A DNA stretch of 64,000 nt from Halopseudomonas litoralis (lineage in GTDB: Bacteria > Pseudomonadota > Gammaproteobacteria > Pseudomonadales > Pseudomonadaceae): contig NZ_LT629748.1 in the NCBI RefSeq assembly GCF_900105005.1, positions 3,348,001 through 3,412,000 on the forward strand. The letters run 5' to 3'. How positions within the stretch are numbered: the stretch's first letter is position 1; each line of letters begins with the position of its first letter. Below the pieces are notes generated by a model. The model did no database searches. It worked only from the letters and a program-made list of their open reading frames with translations, and had not been told where the DNA came from. The position numbers and the translations under genes are program-made. This document shows positions 16,724 to 28,450 of the stretch, piece after piece.

Positions 16724-18024
16724 AATATTCGAGCCTTTGGCCGGCCTTCCCGGTCTGCGCTCTCGCACTCTTCCTCAGCGCCTGCGGCGACAACGAAGGG
16801 GATCCGGAACAGACTTACGGCACCGTTGACCAGTTACCCGAAGCGCAGCGGGGATTGTTGCCCAACATGACCATCGCCGATCCCAGCGAGTGGGGCGATG
16901 ATGTTCCGACCGTACCGGAAGGCTTCACCGTAACCGCGATTGCCACTGACCTCAAGATCCCACGTCAGACCCTGGTACTGCCCAATGGCGACATCCTGGT
17001 GGCCGAAGGCCGAGGGGGGAACGCCAAGCCACTGAAACCCAAGGATGTGATTGCTGGCAAAATCAAGGCCCAGGGCAACACCCAGGTCGAGAGCGGCAAC
17101 CGCCTGACTCTGCTGCGCGACAGTGATGGTGACGGTGCCTATGAGGAGCAGACAGTATTTGCCGAGAACCTCAATGCACCCTACGGCCTGGCGCTGGTAG
17201 ATAACAACCTGTATGTCGCCAACCAGGACGCCCTGGTCCGCTTTGATTACGAAGAAGGCCAGACCCAGGCCAGCGGCCCACCGGAGAAGGTCACCGACCT
17301 GCCATCGGCAATCAACCACCACTGGACCAAGGCAATGACCGCCAGTGAGGATGGCCGCTTCCTGTATGTCGGTATCGGCTCCAACAGTAACATCACCGAA
17401 CGGGGAATGGACGCCGAGGTCAACCGCGCCGAGGTGTGGCAGATCGATGCCGAGACCGGACTGCACAAGCCCTACGCTACCGGCCTGCGCAACCCCACGG
17501 CTCTGGCCATGCAGCCAGGTACCGGCGTGCTGTGGTCGGTGGTCAATGAGCGCGATGAACTGGGCCCGGATCTGGTCCCGGACTATCTGACCTCGGTTCA
17601 GGAAGGTGGCTTCTATGGCTGGCCCTATAGCTACTGGGGCCAGAATGTGGATCCCCGGGTGAAACCGGAGGATCCAGAGAAGGTCGCCTCAGCGATCGTG
17701 CCGGACTATGCCCTGGGCTCGCACGTCGCGGCGTTGGGTCTGGACTTTTCCAGCGCAGCAATGGGTCCCGAGTATGCCGACGGTGTATTCATCGGCGAGC
17801 ATGGCAGTTGGAACCGCTCCAACCCGGTCGGCTACAAGGTCATCTTTGTGCCCTTCAGCAACGGCCGCCCGTCCGGCCCGCCGGTGGACTTCGTCTATGA
17901 CTTCCGCACTGAGGAAGGCAAAACCCGCGGTCGCCCTGTCGGCGTGACCGTGGATCCGGAAGGTGCACTCATCGTAGCGGACGATCTGGCCAATACCATC
18001 TGGCGGGTAACGCCGACCCGCTGA
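16720..18024 (+). CDS. PQQ-dependent sorbosone/aldose-type dehydrogenase, lipoprotein
   Basis: 434-residue beta-propeller protein of the glucose/sorbosone dehydrogenase family. Residues 1-22 form a lipoprotein signal ending in the lipobox LSAC. The propeller follows, with PEGFTVTAIATDLKIPRQTLVLPNGDILVAEGRG at its start, EVWQIDAETGLHKPYATGLRNPTALAMQP in the middle and EHGSWNRSNPVGYKV near the end, as in soluble aldose dehydrogenases. It would oxidise sugars or aldehydes in the periplasm using PQQ, passing electrons to the respiratory chain. Residue D/E and Arg positions of the PQQ pocket were not individually checked. GGGAGGTGA precedes the ATG. No PQQ biosynthesis gene is in the window. Confidence 0.85.
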   Translation: MKYSSLWPAFPVCALALFLSACGDNEGDPEQTYGTVDQLPEAQRGLLPNMTIADPSEWGDDVPTVPEGFTVTAIATDLKIPRQTLVLPNGDILVAEGRGGNAKPLKPKDVIAGKIKAQGNTQVESGNRLTLLRDSDGDGAYEEQTVFAENLNAPYGLALVDNNLYVANQDALVRFDYEEGQTQASGPPEKVTDLPSAINHHWTKAMTASEDGRFLYVGIGSNSNITERGMDAEVNRAEVWQIDAETGLHKPYATGLRNPTALAMQPGTGVLWSVVNERDELGPDLVPDYLTSVQEGGFYGWPYSYWGQNVDPRVKPEDPEKVASAIVPDYALGSHVAALGLDFSSAAMGPEYADGVFIGEHGSWNRSNPVGYKVIFVPFSNGRPSGPPVDFVYDFRTEEGKTRGRPVGVTVDPEGALIVADDLANTIWRVTPTR

Positions 18025-18061
18025 CGGACGGTAGCACCCGCCCTTTTGTGTGGGTCGCTTT

Positions 18062-18094
18062 ACAGAGCGCCAAGGTTTATCCTTGGCGCTCTGT
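18062..18094. terminator. Perfect 14-bp stem-loop after the PQQ dehydrogenase
   Basis: ACAGAGCGCCAAGG and its exact complement flank a TTTAT loop, 37 nt after the stop codon and 23 nt before the next gene. There is no T-run on either strand. It may end the upstream transcript, protect its 3' end, or act in the leader of the M23 peptidase gene. Confidence 0.5.
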
Positions 18095-18117
18095 CATGGC
18101 TCTAACGGTTGCAACGG

Positions 18118-19011
18118 ATGCGTACCTATCTTCTTGGGATCACCCTGCTGCTGGCCAGCCCCGCGCTGCTTGGCTCCACTATCTACAAGTACACCGACGA
18201 AAATGGCGTCGTGACCTATACCGATGAGCGGGTACAGGGAGCACAGGTTTTCCTGTTCCGCGACAGAATGGTCGAGAATAATGACCGCCAGGTGTATGTG
18301 ACCACACGCAAACATGCCGGTGGCGACACCCTGATGATCAAAAACGATCTGTATGTCCCCGTGGAAATCGAACTGGCGATCACCTCCGCCGAACACGTGC
18401 TGGGCGCACCTGCCAAGCCCGTGCGCTGGGTGTTGCCGCCACGGGGTAATATCCGCCTGCTGACACTGGCTCCGGATGGCAAAGGGACCCCGCGCTACCA
18501 ACACAAACTGCAATATGCCCTGGGCGATCCACGCGCTGAGCATCATCCCCAAGCCTATCCACTGCCCTGGCGCGGCGGTCCCTTTCGCATGACCCAGGGC
18601 CCCGGTGGCCGCTACAGCCATTCCGGTCCGAAAGGTCGCTATGCAGTGGACATCGCCATGCCGGTCGGCACCCCCATCGTCGCCGCCCGCGGCGGACTGG
18701 TGGTGAAAACCGAGAACCAGCAGAGCGGCCGCGGCACCAACCCGGCCGGCAACTTCGTCCGGCTGCTGCATGATGACGGCACCATGGGCGTCTATCTGCA
18801 TCTGAAGCAAGGGTCGGTCAGCGTCCGGGAAGGTCAGCGGGTGAGAGCAGGCGAGCTGCTGGCGCTGTCCGGCAATACCGGTAACAGCACCGGGCCGCAC
18901 CTGCACTTCGTGGTGCAGAAGAACGTCGGCCTGAGCACGGTATCCATCCCGTTCGAGTTTTCCCAACCGGTGGACAGCCTGCCCAACTTTGCGGTGGGTG
19001 GAGAGCGCTGA
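18118..19011 (+). CDS. M23 (LytM) family peptidase with DUF4124 domain
   Basis: 297-residue secreted protein: signal peptide (1-20), a DUF4124 domain (IYKYTDENGVVTYTDE), a middle beta-rich region, then a LytM domain from about residue 155. The zinc-site motifs are HSGPKGRYAVD and HLHF; the first has a longer spacing than the canonical HxxxD, as in several M23 subgroups, so activity is probable but unproven. It would cleave peptidoglycan cross-bridges or activate an amidase in the periplasm. A TTG at 18109 is an alternative start; ATG at 18118 gives a cleaner signal peptide. It ends before a strong bidirectional terminator. Confidence 0.85.
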   Translation: MRTYLLGITLLLASPALLGSTIYKYTDENGVVTYTDERVQGAQVFLFRDRMVENNDRQVYVTTRKHAGGDTLMIKNDLYVPVEIELAITSAEHVLGAPAKPVRWVLPPRGNIRLLTLAPDGKGTPRYQHKLQYALGDPRAEHHPQAYPLPWRGGPFRMTQGPGGRYSHSGPKGRYAVDIAMPVGTPIVAARGGLVVKTENQQSGRGTNPAGNFVRLLHDDGTMGVYLHLKQGSVSVREGQRVRAGELLALSGNTGNSTGPHLHFVVQKNVGLSTVSIPFEFSQPVDSLPNFAVGGER

Positions 19012-19032
19012 GAGGCGCTGAAATGCAGGCAA

Positions 19033-19060
19033 CAAAAAACCCGCCGAGGCGGGTTTTTTG
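19033..19060. terminator. Bidirectional intrinsic terminator
   Basis: A-run, CCCGC, CGAG tetraloop, GCGGG, T-run. Both strands show a GC stem followed by six T, ending the M23 peptidase gene on the plus strand and rpmB-rpmG on the minus strand. Confidence 0.9.
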
Positions 19061-19075
19061 TCAGTCGGGCAGATC

Positions 19076-19231
19076 TTATTTGATCTTGCCTTCCTTGTAC
19101 ATCACGTGCTTGCGTACAACCGGATCGAATTTCTTGATTTCGATCTTGTCGGGAGTAGTACGCTTGTTCTTGTCGGTAGTGTAGAAATGACCAGTACCGG
19201 CAGAGGAGATCAGACGAATCAATTCACGCAT
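19076..19231 (-). CDS. rpmG: 50S ribosomal protein L33
   Basis: 51-residue protein of the large ribosomal subunit. The translation begins [19 protein letters not shown] and ends YKEGKIK. There is no cysteine, so this is the zinc-free form of L33. AAGGAG lies before the ATG. It follows rpmB by 11 bp in the standard rpmB-rpmG operon. Confidence 0.97.
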   Translation of the reverse strand: MRELIRLISSAGTGHFYTTDKNKRTTPDKIEIKKFDPVVRKHVMYKEGKIK

Positions 19232-19242
19232 GGACCTGCTCC

Positions 19243-19479
19243 TTAGATTTTTTCGCCGCGAGCGCGCATTTCAGTCAGAACGACTTCAATGCCACGCTTG
19301 TCGATGATGCGCATGCCCTTGGCGGACGTACGCAGACGGACAAAACGCTTTTCGGACTCTACCCAGAAGCGGTGATGCTGCAGGTTAGGCAGAAAACGAC
19401 GCTTGCTTCTGTTGTTAGCGTGGGAAACATTGTTCCCAGTCACCGGACGCTTGCCGGTCACTTGACATACTCGAGACAT
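19243..19479 (-). CDS. rpmB: 50S ribosomal protein L28
   Basis: 78-residue large-subunit protein beginning [23 protein letters not shown] with [24 protein letters not shown], as in proteobacterial L28. Only one cysteine is present, so this is a zinc-free form. GGAGAGG before the ATG is its ribosome binding site. It is the first gene of rpmB-rpmG and follows a leader of about 130 nt that can form alternative hairpins near that site. Confidence 0.97.
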   Translation of the reverse strand: MSRVCQVTGKRPVTGNNVSHANNRSKRRFLPNLQHHRFWVESEKRFVRLRTSAKGMRIIDKRGIEVVLTEMRARGEKI

Positions 19480-19491
19480 GGTTAACCCTCT

Positions 19492-19521
19492 CCAACCACT
19501 TGCCCAACCCGAACTGGTTGG
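19492..19521 (-). promoter_or_regulatory. Competing hairpins in the rpmB leader
   Basis: Read on the minus strand, CCAACC (19521-19516) is followed by two copies of GGTTGG (19509-19504 and 19497-19492). Pairing with the near copy leaves the ribosome binding site free; pairing with the far copy brings the stem against GGAGAGG. A third GGTT lies just before the ATG in GGTTAACC. This is a switch-like layout; no factor is known. Confidence 0.45.
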
Positions 19522-19615
19522 AAGTCATAAAAAGAATCTGTTGTCCAGTCGAGGCAACCGTTCACGCTTCACTGTAAAACGCGGATTACAGGTACAGCCC
19601 CGAGAAGAGCGGAGC

Positions 19616-19644
19616 TTTATACCAAAATACGCCTGACCAAGCAA
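19616..19644 (-). promoter_or_regulatory. rpmB-rpmG promoter
   Basis: On the minus strand TTGCTT (19644-19639) and TATAAA (19621-19616) are separated by exactly 17 bp. Transcription would begin near 19609, giving a leader of about 130 nt before rpmB. Confidence 0.65.
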
Positions 19645-19664
19645 CGATTTTTCGTGAATCCCTT

Positions 19665-20339
19665 TCATAAAAGCCCGCGCTCCGCAAAGGAAACCGGGTC
19701 GCCGTCGCCCACCACCAAATGGTCCAGCACACGGATATCCACCAGCGCCAGCGACTCCTTGAGGCGCCGGGTCAACTGCAGATCAGCCTGGCTCGGCTCA
19801 GCCACGCCCGACGGATGGTTATGGGTCAGAATCAGCGCCGCGGCATTGTGCGACAGTGCGCGCTTGATTACCTCACGCGGGTAGACACTGGCGCTGTCCA
19901 GGGTGCCACGAAACAACTCCTCGAAGGCGATTACCCGATGCTGGTTGTCCAGATACAGACAGGCAAACACCTCATGGGGCAGCGCCATCAGTTTACTGCG
20001 CAAGAAGTTGCGCACCGCACCCGGTGAAGTCAGCGCGTCGCCACGCTTGATATCTTCGAACAGATGCCGCCGGCCCATTTCCATGACCGCCTGCAGCTGG
20101 GCAAACTTGGCCGGCCCCAGCCCGGCGTGACTGCAGAAGCCTGCCTGGTCGGCCTGCAGCAGAGCGCGCAGACTGCCAAAGCCGTGCAACAGATCACGCG
20201 CCAGGTCCACCGCGCTGCGCCCCGGCAAGCCGGTACGCAGGAATATCGCCAGTAGCTCGGCATCGGAAAGCGCCGCAGCGCCCTGTAACAGCAGTTTTTC
20301 CCGAGGGCGTTCGGCCGCCGGCCAGTCGGTGATGGGCAT
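19665..20339 (-). CDS. radC: RadC/JAMM-domain DNA repair-associated protein
   Basis: 224-residue RadC family protein: N-terminal helical part with a helix-hairpin-helix-like [22 protein letters not shown] and [12 protein letters not shown], then a JAMM metalloprotease-like domain with [16 protein letters not shown] and DHLVVGDG. The metal ligands (H, H, D) are intact. Despite its name, a direct role in recombination repair is not established. It is divergent from coaBC, as in Pseudomonas. AAGGAG lies nine nt before the ATG. Confidence 0.93.
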   Translation of the reverse strand: MPITDWPAAERPREKLLLQGAAALSDAELLAIFLRTGLPGRSAVDLARDLLHGFGSLRALLQADQAGFCSHAGLGPAKFAQLQAVMEMGRRHLFEDIKRGDALTSPGAVRNFLRSKLMALPHEVFACLYLDNQHRVIAFEELFRGTLDSASVYPREVIKRALSHNAAALILTHNHPSGVAEPSQADLQLTRRLKESLALVDIRVLDHLVVGDGDPVSFAERGLL

Positions 20340-20525
20340 GGCATGTGCTCCTTGCAGTCAGGCAGGCACGTACTTCCTTTTCGTGCTGGCAGAATCGGAG
20401 TATAGGCACGCACCCCAGCGCGGGTCGAGCCGTTCATGGGAGGCGCGTGACGTGGTCGGCATATGGTATCTTTAACGCCATTTGCCGGGCGTGCTGATGG
20501 GCAGCAATGCCGAGGGCTGGAGTCG

Positions 20526-21743
20526 ATGATGCAGCGGTTGTTGAACAAGCAGGTAGTACTCGGAATCAGCGGCGGGATCGCTGCCTATAAAAGTGCAGAA
20601 CTGGTGCGCCGGCTGAAGGACGCCGGTGCTGAAGTGCGCGTGGTGATGACCCGCGCCGCCCATGAATTCATCACGCCGCTGACGCTGCAGGCGCTGTCCG
20701 GCAACCCGGTGCATGGTGATCTGCTGGATCCGGCCGCCGAGGCCGCCATGGGGCATATTGAGCTGGCCCGCTGGGCCGATCTGGTATTGATCGCCCCGGC
20801 CACTGCCGACCTGATGGCCCGGCTGGCCACAGGCCGCGGCGACGACCTGCTGACCACCCTGGTGCTGGCCACCGATGCACCGGTGGCGCTGGCGCCAGCG
20901 ATGAACCAGGCCATGTGGCGTGATCCAGCCACCCAGGCCAACCTGCAGACACTGCTGCAGCGCGACATCAAGATATATGGACCGGCCGCTGGCGAGCAGG
21001 CCTGCGGCGACATCGGCCCCGGCCGCATGCTCGAACCGACCGAGATCGCCGCGCGCTGCGCCGAGTGTTTCGAGCGCGGCCTGCTTACCGGCCGCCACGT
21101 GCTGATCAACGCCGGTCCGACCCGCGAGGCGATCGACCCGGTCCGTTACCTGTCCAACCACAGCTCCGGCAAGATGGGCTTCGCCTTGGCCGAGGCTGCG
21201 GTCGAGGCCGGCGCCCGGGTTACCCTGGTGACCGGCCCGGTGAATCTGCCTACCCCGCCCAGAGTCGATCGGGTGGATGTGGTCAGCGCTGCCGACATGC
21301 TCGCCGCCTGTGACGCCGCGTTGCCGGCGGACCTGTTCATCGCCTCGGCAGCGGTGGCAGACTACCGGCCAGCCAGCTGCGCGCCGGGCAAGCTGAAGAA
21401 AGATACCGGCAGCGACGCCGGCATGACTCTGGCCCTGGTACGCAATCCGGACATCCTGGCCACATTGGCCAGCCACAACCAGCGCCCCGGCTTCTGTGTC
21501 GGCTTCGCCGCCGAAACCGATGAGGTGCTCGACTATGCCAGCGACAAGCTCACCCGCAAGAACCTCGATCTGATCATTGCCAATGACGTCAGCCAGCCGG
21601 GAATCGGCTTCAATGCCGATGACAATGCCGTCACCCTGATCGACCGCAGTCTGACCCAGCAACCGCTGCCGCGCGCCAGCAAGCACAAACTGGCCCGCCA
21701 GATCATTGCCGTCATCGCCGCTCGCCTGAATACTCCAGCCTGA
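20526..21743 (+). CDS. coaBC: Bifunctional phosphopantothenoylcysteine decarboxylase/synthetase
   Basis: 405-residue CoA biosynthesis enzyme. The N-terminal flavoprotein half (CoaC, about 1-190) has [34 protein letters not shown] and [14 protein letters not shown]. The C-terminal half (CoaB, about 190-405) shows [25 protein letters not shown] and the [21 protein letters not shown] nucleotide region. It joins cysteine to 4'-phosphopantothenate using CTP and then decarboxylates it. The start is ATG 20526 or the adjacent 20529, with GGAG upstream; the preceding 63 nt are open but not conserved. dut follows after 9 bp. Confidence 0.95.
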   Translation: MMQRLLNKQVVLGISGGIAAYKSAELVRRLKDAGAEVRVVMTRAAHEFITPLTLQALSGNPVHGDLLDPAAEAAMGHIELARWADLVLIAPATADLMARLATGRGDDLLTTLVLATDAPVALAPAMNQAMWRDPATQANLQTLLQRDIKIYGPAAGEQACGDIGPGRMLEPTEIAARCAECFERGLLTGRHVLINAGPTREAIDPVRYLSNHSSGKMGFALAEAAVEAGARVTLVTGPVNLPTPPRVDRVDVVSAADMLAACDAALPADLFIASAAVADYRPASCAPGKLKKDTGSDAGMTLALVRNPDILATLASHNQRPGFCVGFAAETDEVLDYASDKLTRKNLDLIIANDVSQPGIGFNADDNAVTLIDRSLTQQPLPRASKHKLARQIIAVIAARLNTPA

Positions 21744-21752
21744 GGAAATACC

Positions 21753-22208
21753 ATGCACGCTTTGCAAGCCCGAGTTCTTGACCCCCGTCTCGGCCAGCAA
21801 TGGCCCCTGCCAGCCTACGCCACCAGCGGATCGGCCGGTCTGGACCTGCGCGCCATGCTCGACGCACCGCTGACCCTGGAGCCCGGTCAGACCACGCTGC
21901 TGTCCACCGGGCTGGCGATTCATATCGCCGACTCGGGCCTGGCGGCGATGGTCCTGCCGCGCTCCGGGCTGGGCCACAAACATGGCATCGTGCTGGGCAA
22001 CCTGGTCGGCCTGATCGATTCCGATTACCAGGGCGAGCTGATGGTCTCCTGCTGGAACCGAGGGCAGCAGGCCTTCACCATCGAGCCGGGTGAACGTATC
22101 GCGCAACTGGTACTGGTACCTGTAGTGCAGGCACAACTGGAGATTGTCAGCGAATTCGATGACAGCCAGCGTGGCGCGGGTGGTTTCGGACATACCGGCA
22201 GCCACTGA
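21753..22208 (+). CDS. dut: dUTP diphosphatase
   Basis: 151-residue trimeric dUTPase hydrolysing dUTP to dUMP, which limits uracil in DNA and supplies thymidylate synthesis. Family motifs are [11 protein letters not shown] (I), [12 protein letters not shown] (II), [13 protein letters not shown] (III), [12 protein letters not shown] (IV) and [12 protein letters not shown] (V). All five are intact and length is normal. TGAGGA precedes the ATG. It sits between coaBC and algC, the conserved Pseudomonas order. Confidence 0.97.
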   Translation: MHALQARVLDPRLGQQWPLPAYATSGSAGLDLRAMLDAPLTLEPGQTTLLSTGLAIHIADSGLAAMVLPRSGLGHKHGIVLGNLVGLIDSDYQGELMVSCWNRGQQAFTIEPGERIAQLVLVPVVQAQLEIVSEFDDSQRGAGGFGHTGSH

Positions 22209-22241
22209 TTTCTTCGATTTGCAGGGAGGCAACAAACAGAA

Positions 22242-26092
<3,851 letters not shown>

Positions 26093-26105
26093 GCACGCTT
26101 GCCGG

Positions 26106-26141
26106 CTTGCCGTCTGAGCAGCTCAGATCTCAGTCGGCAAG
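26106..26141. terminator. Stem-loop between convergent thioesterase and DUF4124 genes
   Basis: CTTGCCG-T-CTGAG pairs with CTCAG-T-CGGCAAG around a 10-nt loop; the single T-T mismatch is internal. The minus-strand arm overlaps the last codons of the DUF4124 gene. No clear T-run. Confidence 0.45.
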
Positions 26142-26726
26142 TAGCTGCTGCAACCGCTGTCGGCGGCTGGCAAAGGCTTGGTTGACTGCGTCGACCTCTC
26201 CGCGATTGCTGGTGATCAGACGCTGCAGGCGACCCTGCTCGGCCTCAACCTCCGCCAAATCCCGCAGTATCTGAGGGTCCACTTTGCGGCCTGCGCGTTC
26301 CTGCGCGGCAGCACGGCTCTGCAGGTCATCCCGCTGCGCCTGCAGGGTGAGCAAGCCCGCTTCGGTAGTGGCTATCAGGTTTTCAATCTGCTGAATCTGC
26401 CGATCATGGGCACGATCCAGATCCTTGACGCCGGAATACAAGCGCAGCAGCGTCCCGTCAGCGGTGGCACGGCGCTGCTGCTCCTGTTCGGCGGCGCGCG
26501 CCGCCTCCCGCTCTTCACGAGTCGGCGCTGCCGGCACCACCAGCTTTACCCGACCGTCAGCGTCCAGTACCTCATAACCACGGCTGACATAATGCGGCGG
26601 TACACTTTTATCCAGTACCGTAATGCCTTTGTCATTGACGTAGCGATACAGGTCAGCCGCCTCGGCTCCGACGGCCACAGCACCGAGCAGCGCTGCCACG
26701 GCCTGATATCTGATCCTTCTCTGCAT
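26130..26726 (-). CDS. Secreted DUF4124 protein with C-terminal coiled coil
   Basis: 198-residue protein with a signal peptide (1-23, ending VGAEA), a DUF4124 segment (DLYRYVNDKGITVLDKSVPPHY), then a long Ala/Glu/Gln/Arg-rich helical region from about residue 65 to the end that looks like a coiled coil. It is probably periplasmic. The upstream 120 nt are open but lack a signal sequence. It shares the DUF4124 domain with the M23 peptidase at 18.1 kb. No function is known. Confidence 0.75.
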   Translation of the reverse strand: MQRRIRYQAVAALLGAVAVGAEAADLYRYVNDKGITVLDKSVPPHYVSRGYEVLDADGRVKLVVPAAPTREEREAARAAEQEQQRRATADGTLLRLYSGVKDLDRAHDRQIQQIENLIATTEAGLLTLQAQRDDLQSRAAAQERAGRKVDPQILRDLAEVEAEQGRLQRLITSNRGEVDAVNQAFASRRQRLQQLLAD

Positions 26727-26766
26727 AACGGGACCACCCTGTCCTGACTGATATACGGCTTTGTGC

Positions 26767-27411
26767 TCAGATGCCGTATTGCTCGCGATACGCCTGCACT
26801 GCAGGCAGGTATTTGCGCAACTGCGCGTCGTCTTCAAGAAAGGCAAGGATCTGGGTCAGCGACACGATGCTCACCACCGGAATGCCGAAATCACGCTCGA
26901 CCTCCTGGATGGCTGACAGTTCGCCCTGACCGCGCTCCTGCCGATCCAGCGCCACCATCACCGCCGCCGGCTCGGCTTTCGCCGCCTGGATAATCTGCAT
27001 GACCTCGCGAATGGCGGTACCGGCAGTGATGACGTCATCCACTATCAATACGCGACCCTCCAGCGGTGCACCAACCAGCGAACCGCCCTCGCCATGATCT
27101 TTGGCTTCCTTGCGATTAAAGCAGTATGGCAGATCAATATCAAAGCTTTCGGCAAGAGAAACTGCTGTCGCCGCCGCCAGCGGAATACCCTTGTACGCCG
27201 GGCCGAAAATCATGTCGATATCCTTCGGACCACTGTGAATCAGCGCCTGGGCATAATAACGCCCCAGTCGCGCCAGAGCGCTGCCCGTATTGAACAGACC
27301 GGCATTGAAAAAGTATGGGCTTGTGCGGCCTGACTTGAGGGTAAATTCGCCGAAGCGCAAAACATTCCGGTCCAGCGCGAAACGGATAAATTCCCACTGA
27401 TATTCATGCAT
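26767..27411 (-). CDS. pyrE: Orotate phosphoribosyltransferase
   Basis: 214-residue enzyme making orotidine 5'-phosphate from orotate and PRPP in pyrimidine synthesis. The PRPP-binding loop is [17 protein letters not shown], and the N-terminal [19 protein letters not shown] and flexible loop [16 protein letters not shown] are as in the E. coli enzyme (213 residues). It is divergent from crc, the conserved Pseudomonas arrangement. The DUF4124 gene lies 40 bp downstream on the same strand. Confidence 0.97.
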   Translation of the reverse strand: MHEYQWEFIRFALDRNVLRFGEFTLKSGRTSPYFFNAGLFNTGSALARLGRYYAQALIHSGPKDIDMIFGPAYKGIPLAAATAVSLAESFDIDLPYCFNRKEAKDHGEGGSLVGAPLEGRVLIVDDVITAGTAIREVMQIIQAAKAEPAAVMVALDRQERGQGELSAIQEVERDFGIPVVSIVSLTQILAFLEDDAQLRKYLPAVQAYREQYGI

Positions 27412-27489
27412 CTATTCTATTACCCTCATCTATAACAAAAATCCCTTCAGCTCGGGTATCATACACGCACGAAATTGGGGGAGCCATGT

Positions 27490-28269
27490 ATGCGAATCAT
27501 CAGTCTTAATGTCAACGGTGTCGAGGCCGCGGCGGCTCGGGGTCTGTTTGACTGGCTGCGCACGCAGGATGCGGACGTTATCTGCCTTCAGGACATACGC
27601 GTCACCGCTCCCGAGCTGGAACAGGATCCCTATTGGATCGACGGTTACTGGCAGTATTGCTTCGAGGCAGAAGTGCCCAGCCAGGGCGGCGTAGCCATTT
27701 ATACCAAGACCGCACCCAAGGCGATCATCATGGGGCTCGGCTTCGAGCTGGCTGATCGTTACGGGCGCTATATCCAGGCGGATTTCGACAAGGTCAGCAT
27801 CGGCTGTCTGCTGCTGCCTTCAGGCCGCGACGGCGATGCCAGCCTGAACCAGAAATTCAAGTTCATGAATGACTTCACCACCTATCTGACCAAGCAGCGC
27901 CGCAAACGCCGCGAGTTCATCTATTGCGGCTCGCTGCATACGGCGCACCTGAAGCTGGACGTGAAAAACTGGCGCGACTGCCAGCATCAGCCCGGTTTCA
28001 TGGCACCGGAACGGGCCTGGATGGATGAGATCTTCGGCACCCTGGGTTATGTCGACGCCCTGCGCGAAGTCACCCGCGAGTCCGATCTGTACAGCTGGTG
28101 GCCAGATAGCGAGCAGGCCCAGGATCTGAATCTCGGCTTGCGTCTGGACTACCAGATTCTCACACCCGGCTTGCGCCGTTTCGTGAAGCACGCCGCCATT
28201 CCGCGCAAGGTGCGCTTCTCGGAGCATGCCCCGGTCATTATCGACTACGACTGGGTGCTGAGTATCTGA
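27490..28269 (+). CDS. crc: Catabolite repression control protein Crc
   Basis: 259-residue protein of the exonuclease III/APE fold without nuclease activity. In Pseudomonas Crc works with Hfq to block translation of catabolic mRNAs when preferred carbon sources are present. The sequence follows Crc closely: MRIISLNVNGVEAAAARGLFDWL, SGxxGDxSLNQKFKFMNDF, KQRRKRREFIYCGSL, and the C-terminus FSEHAPVIIDYDWVLSI. The start at 27490 gives the family N-terminus and length. It is followed by a strong stem-loop and then accessory genes. Confidence 0.95.
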   Translation: MRIISLNVNGVEAAAARGLFDWLRTQDADVICLQDIRVTAPELEQDPYWIDGYWQYCFEAEVPSQGGVAIYTKTAPKAIIMGLGFELADRYGRYIQADFDKVSIGCLLLPSGRDGDASLNQKFKFMNDFTTYLTKQRRKRREFIYCGSLHTAHLKLDVKNWRDCQHQPGFMAPERAWMDEIFGTLGYVDALREVTRESDLYSWWPDSEQAQDLNLGLRLDYQILTPGLRRFVKHAAIPRKVRFSEHAPVIIDYDWVLSI

Positions 28270-28275
28270 TTGTCC

Positions 28276-28309
28276 GCGGGCGCTGCCATCAGGCGCCCGC
28301 TTCCTCTTC
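28276..28309 (+). terminator. crc terminator
   Basis: GCGGGCGC and GCGCCCGC (28276-28300) form an 8-bp GC stem around a 9-nt loop, followed by a pyrimidine-rich TTCCTCTTC. It begins 6 nt after the crc stop. Confidence 0.65.
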
Positions 28310-28322
28310 TTCACTGCCGCTT

Positions 28323-28336
28323 TTGATATTGATCAA
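28323..28336 (+). promoter_or_regulatory. Perfect Anr/Dnr/FNR box of the P450 gene
   Basis: TTGATATTGATCAA matches TTGAT-N4-ATCAA at all ten defined positions. An overlapping second repeat (GATCAAT, T, ATTGATC at 28331-28345) extends the symmetry. Confidence 0.7.
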
Positions 28337-28355
28337 TTATTGATCGCCCTCTCAC

Positions 28356-28364
28356 TGCTAAACT
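28356..28364 (+). promoter_or_regulatory. Extended -10 element of the P450 gene
   Basis: TGC-TAAACT is an extended -10. Its hexamer centre lies 32 bp from the centre of the Anr-type box, the spacing of a class II FNR-activated promoter. Transcription would start near 28371, giving an ~80-nt leader. Confidence 0.5.
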
Positions 28365-28450
28365 CAACGCCAGTTATTACCACTCTTTCTTATACAAACG
28401 CTATTTCGTTGTCGTCTGGCGGCGAATGCCCGTTTGCCTGGTGTCGCCTT

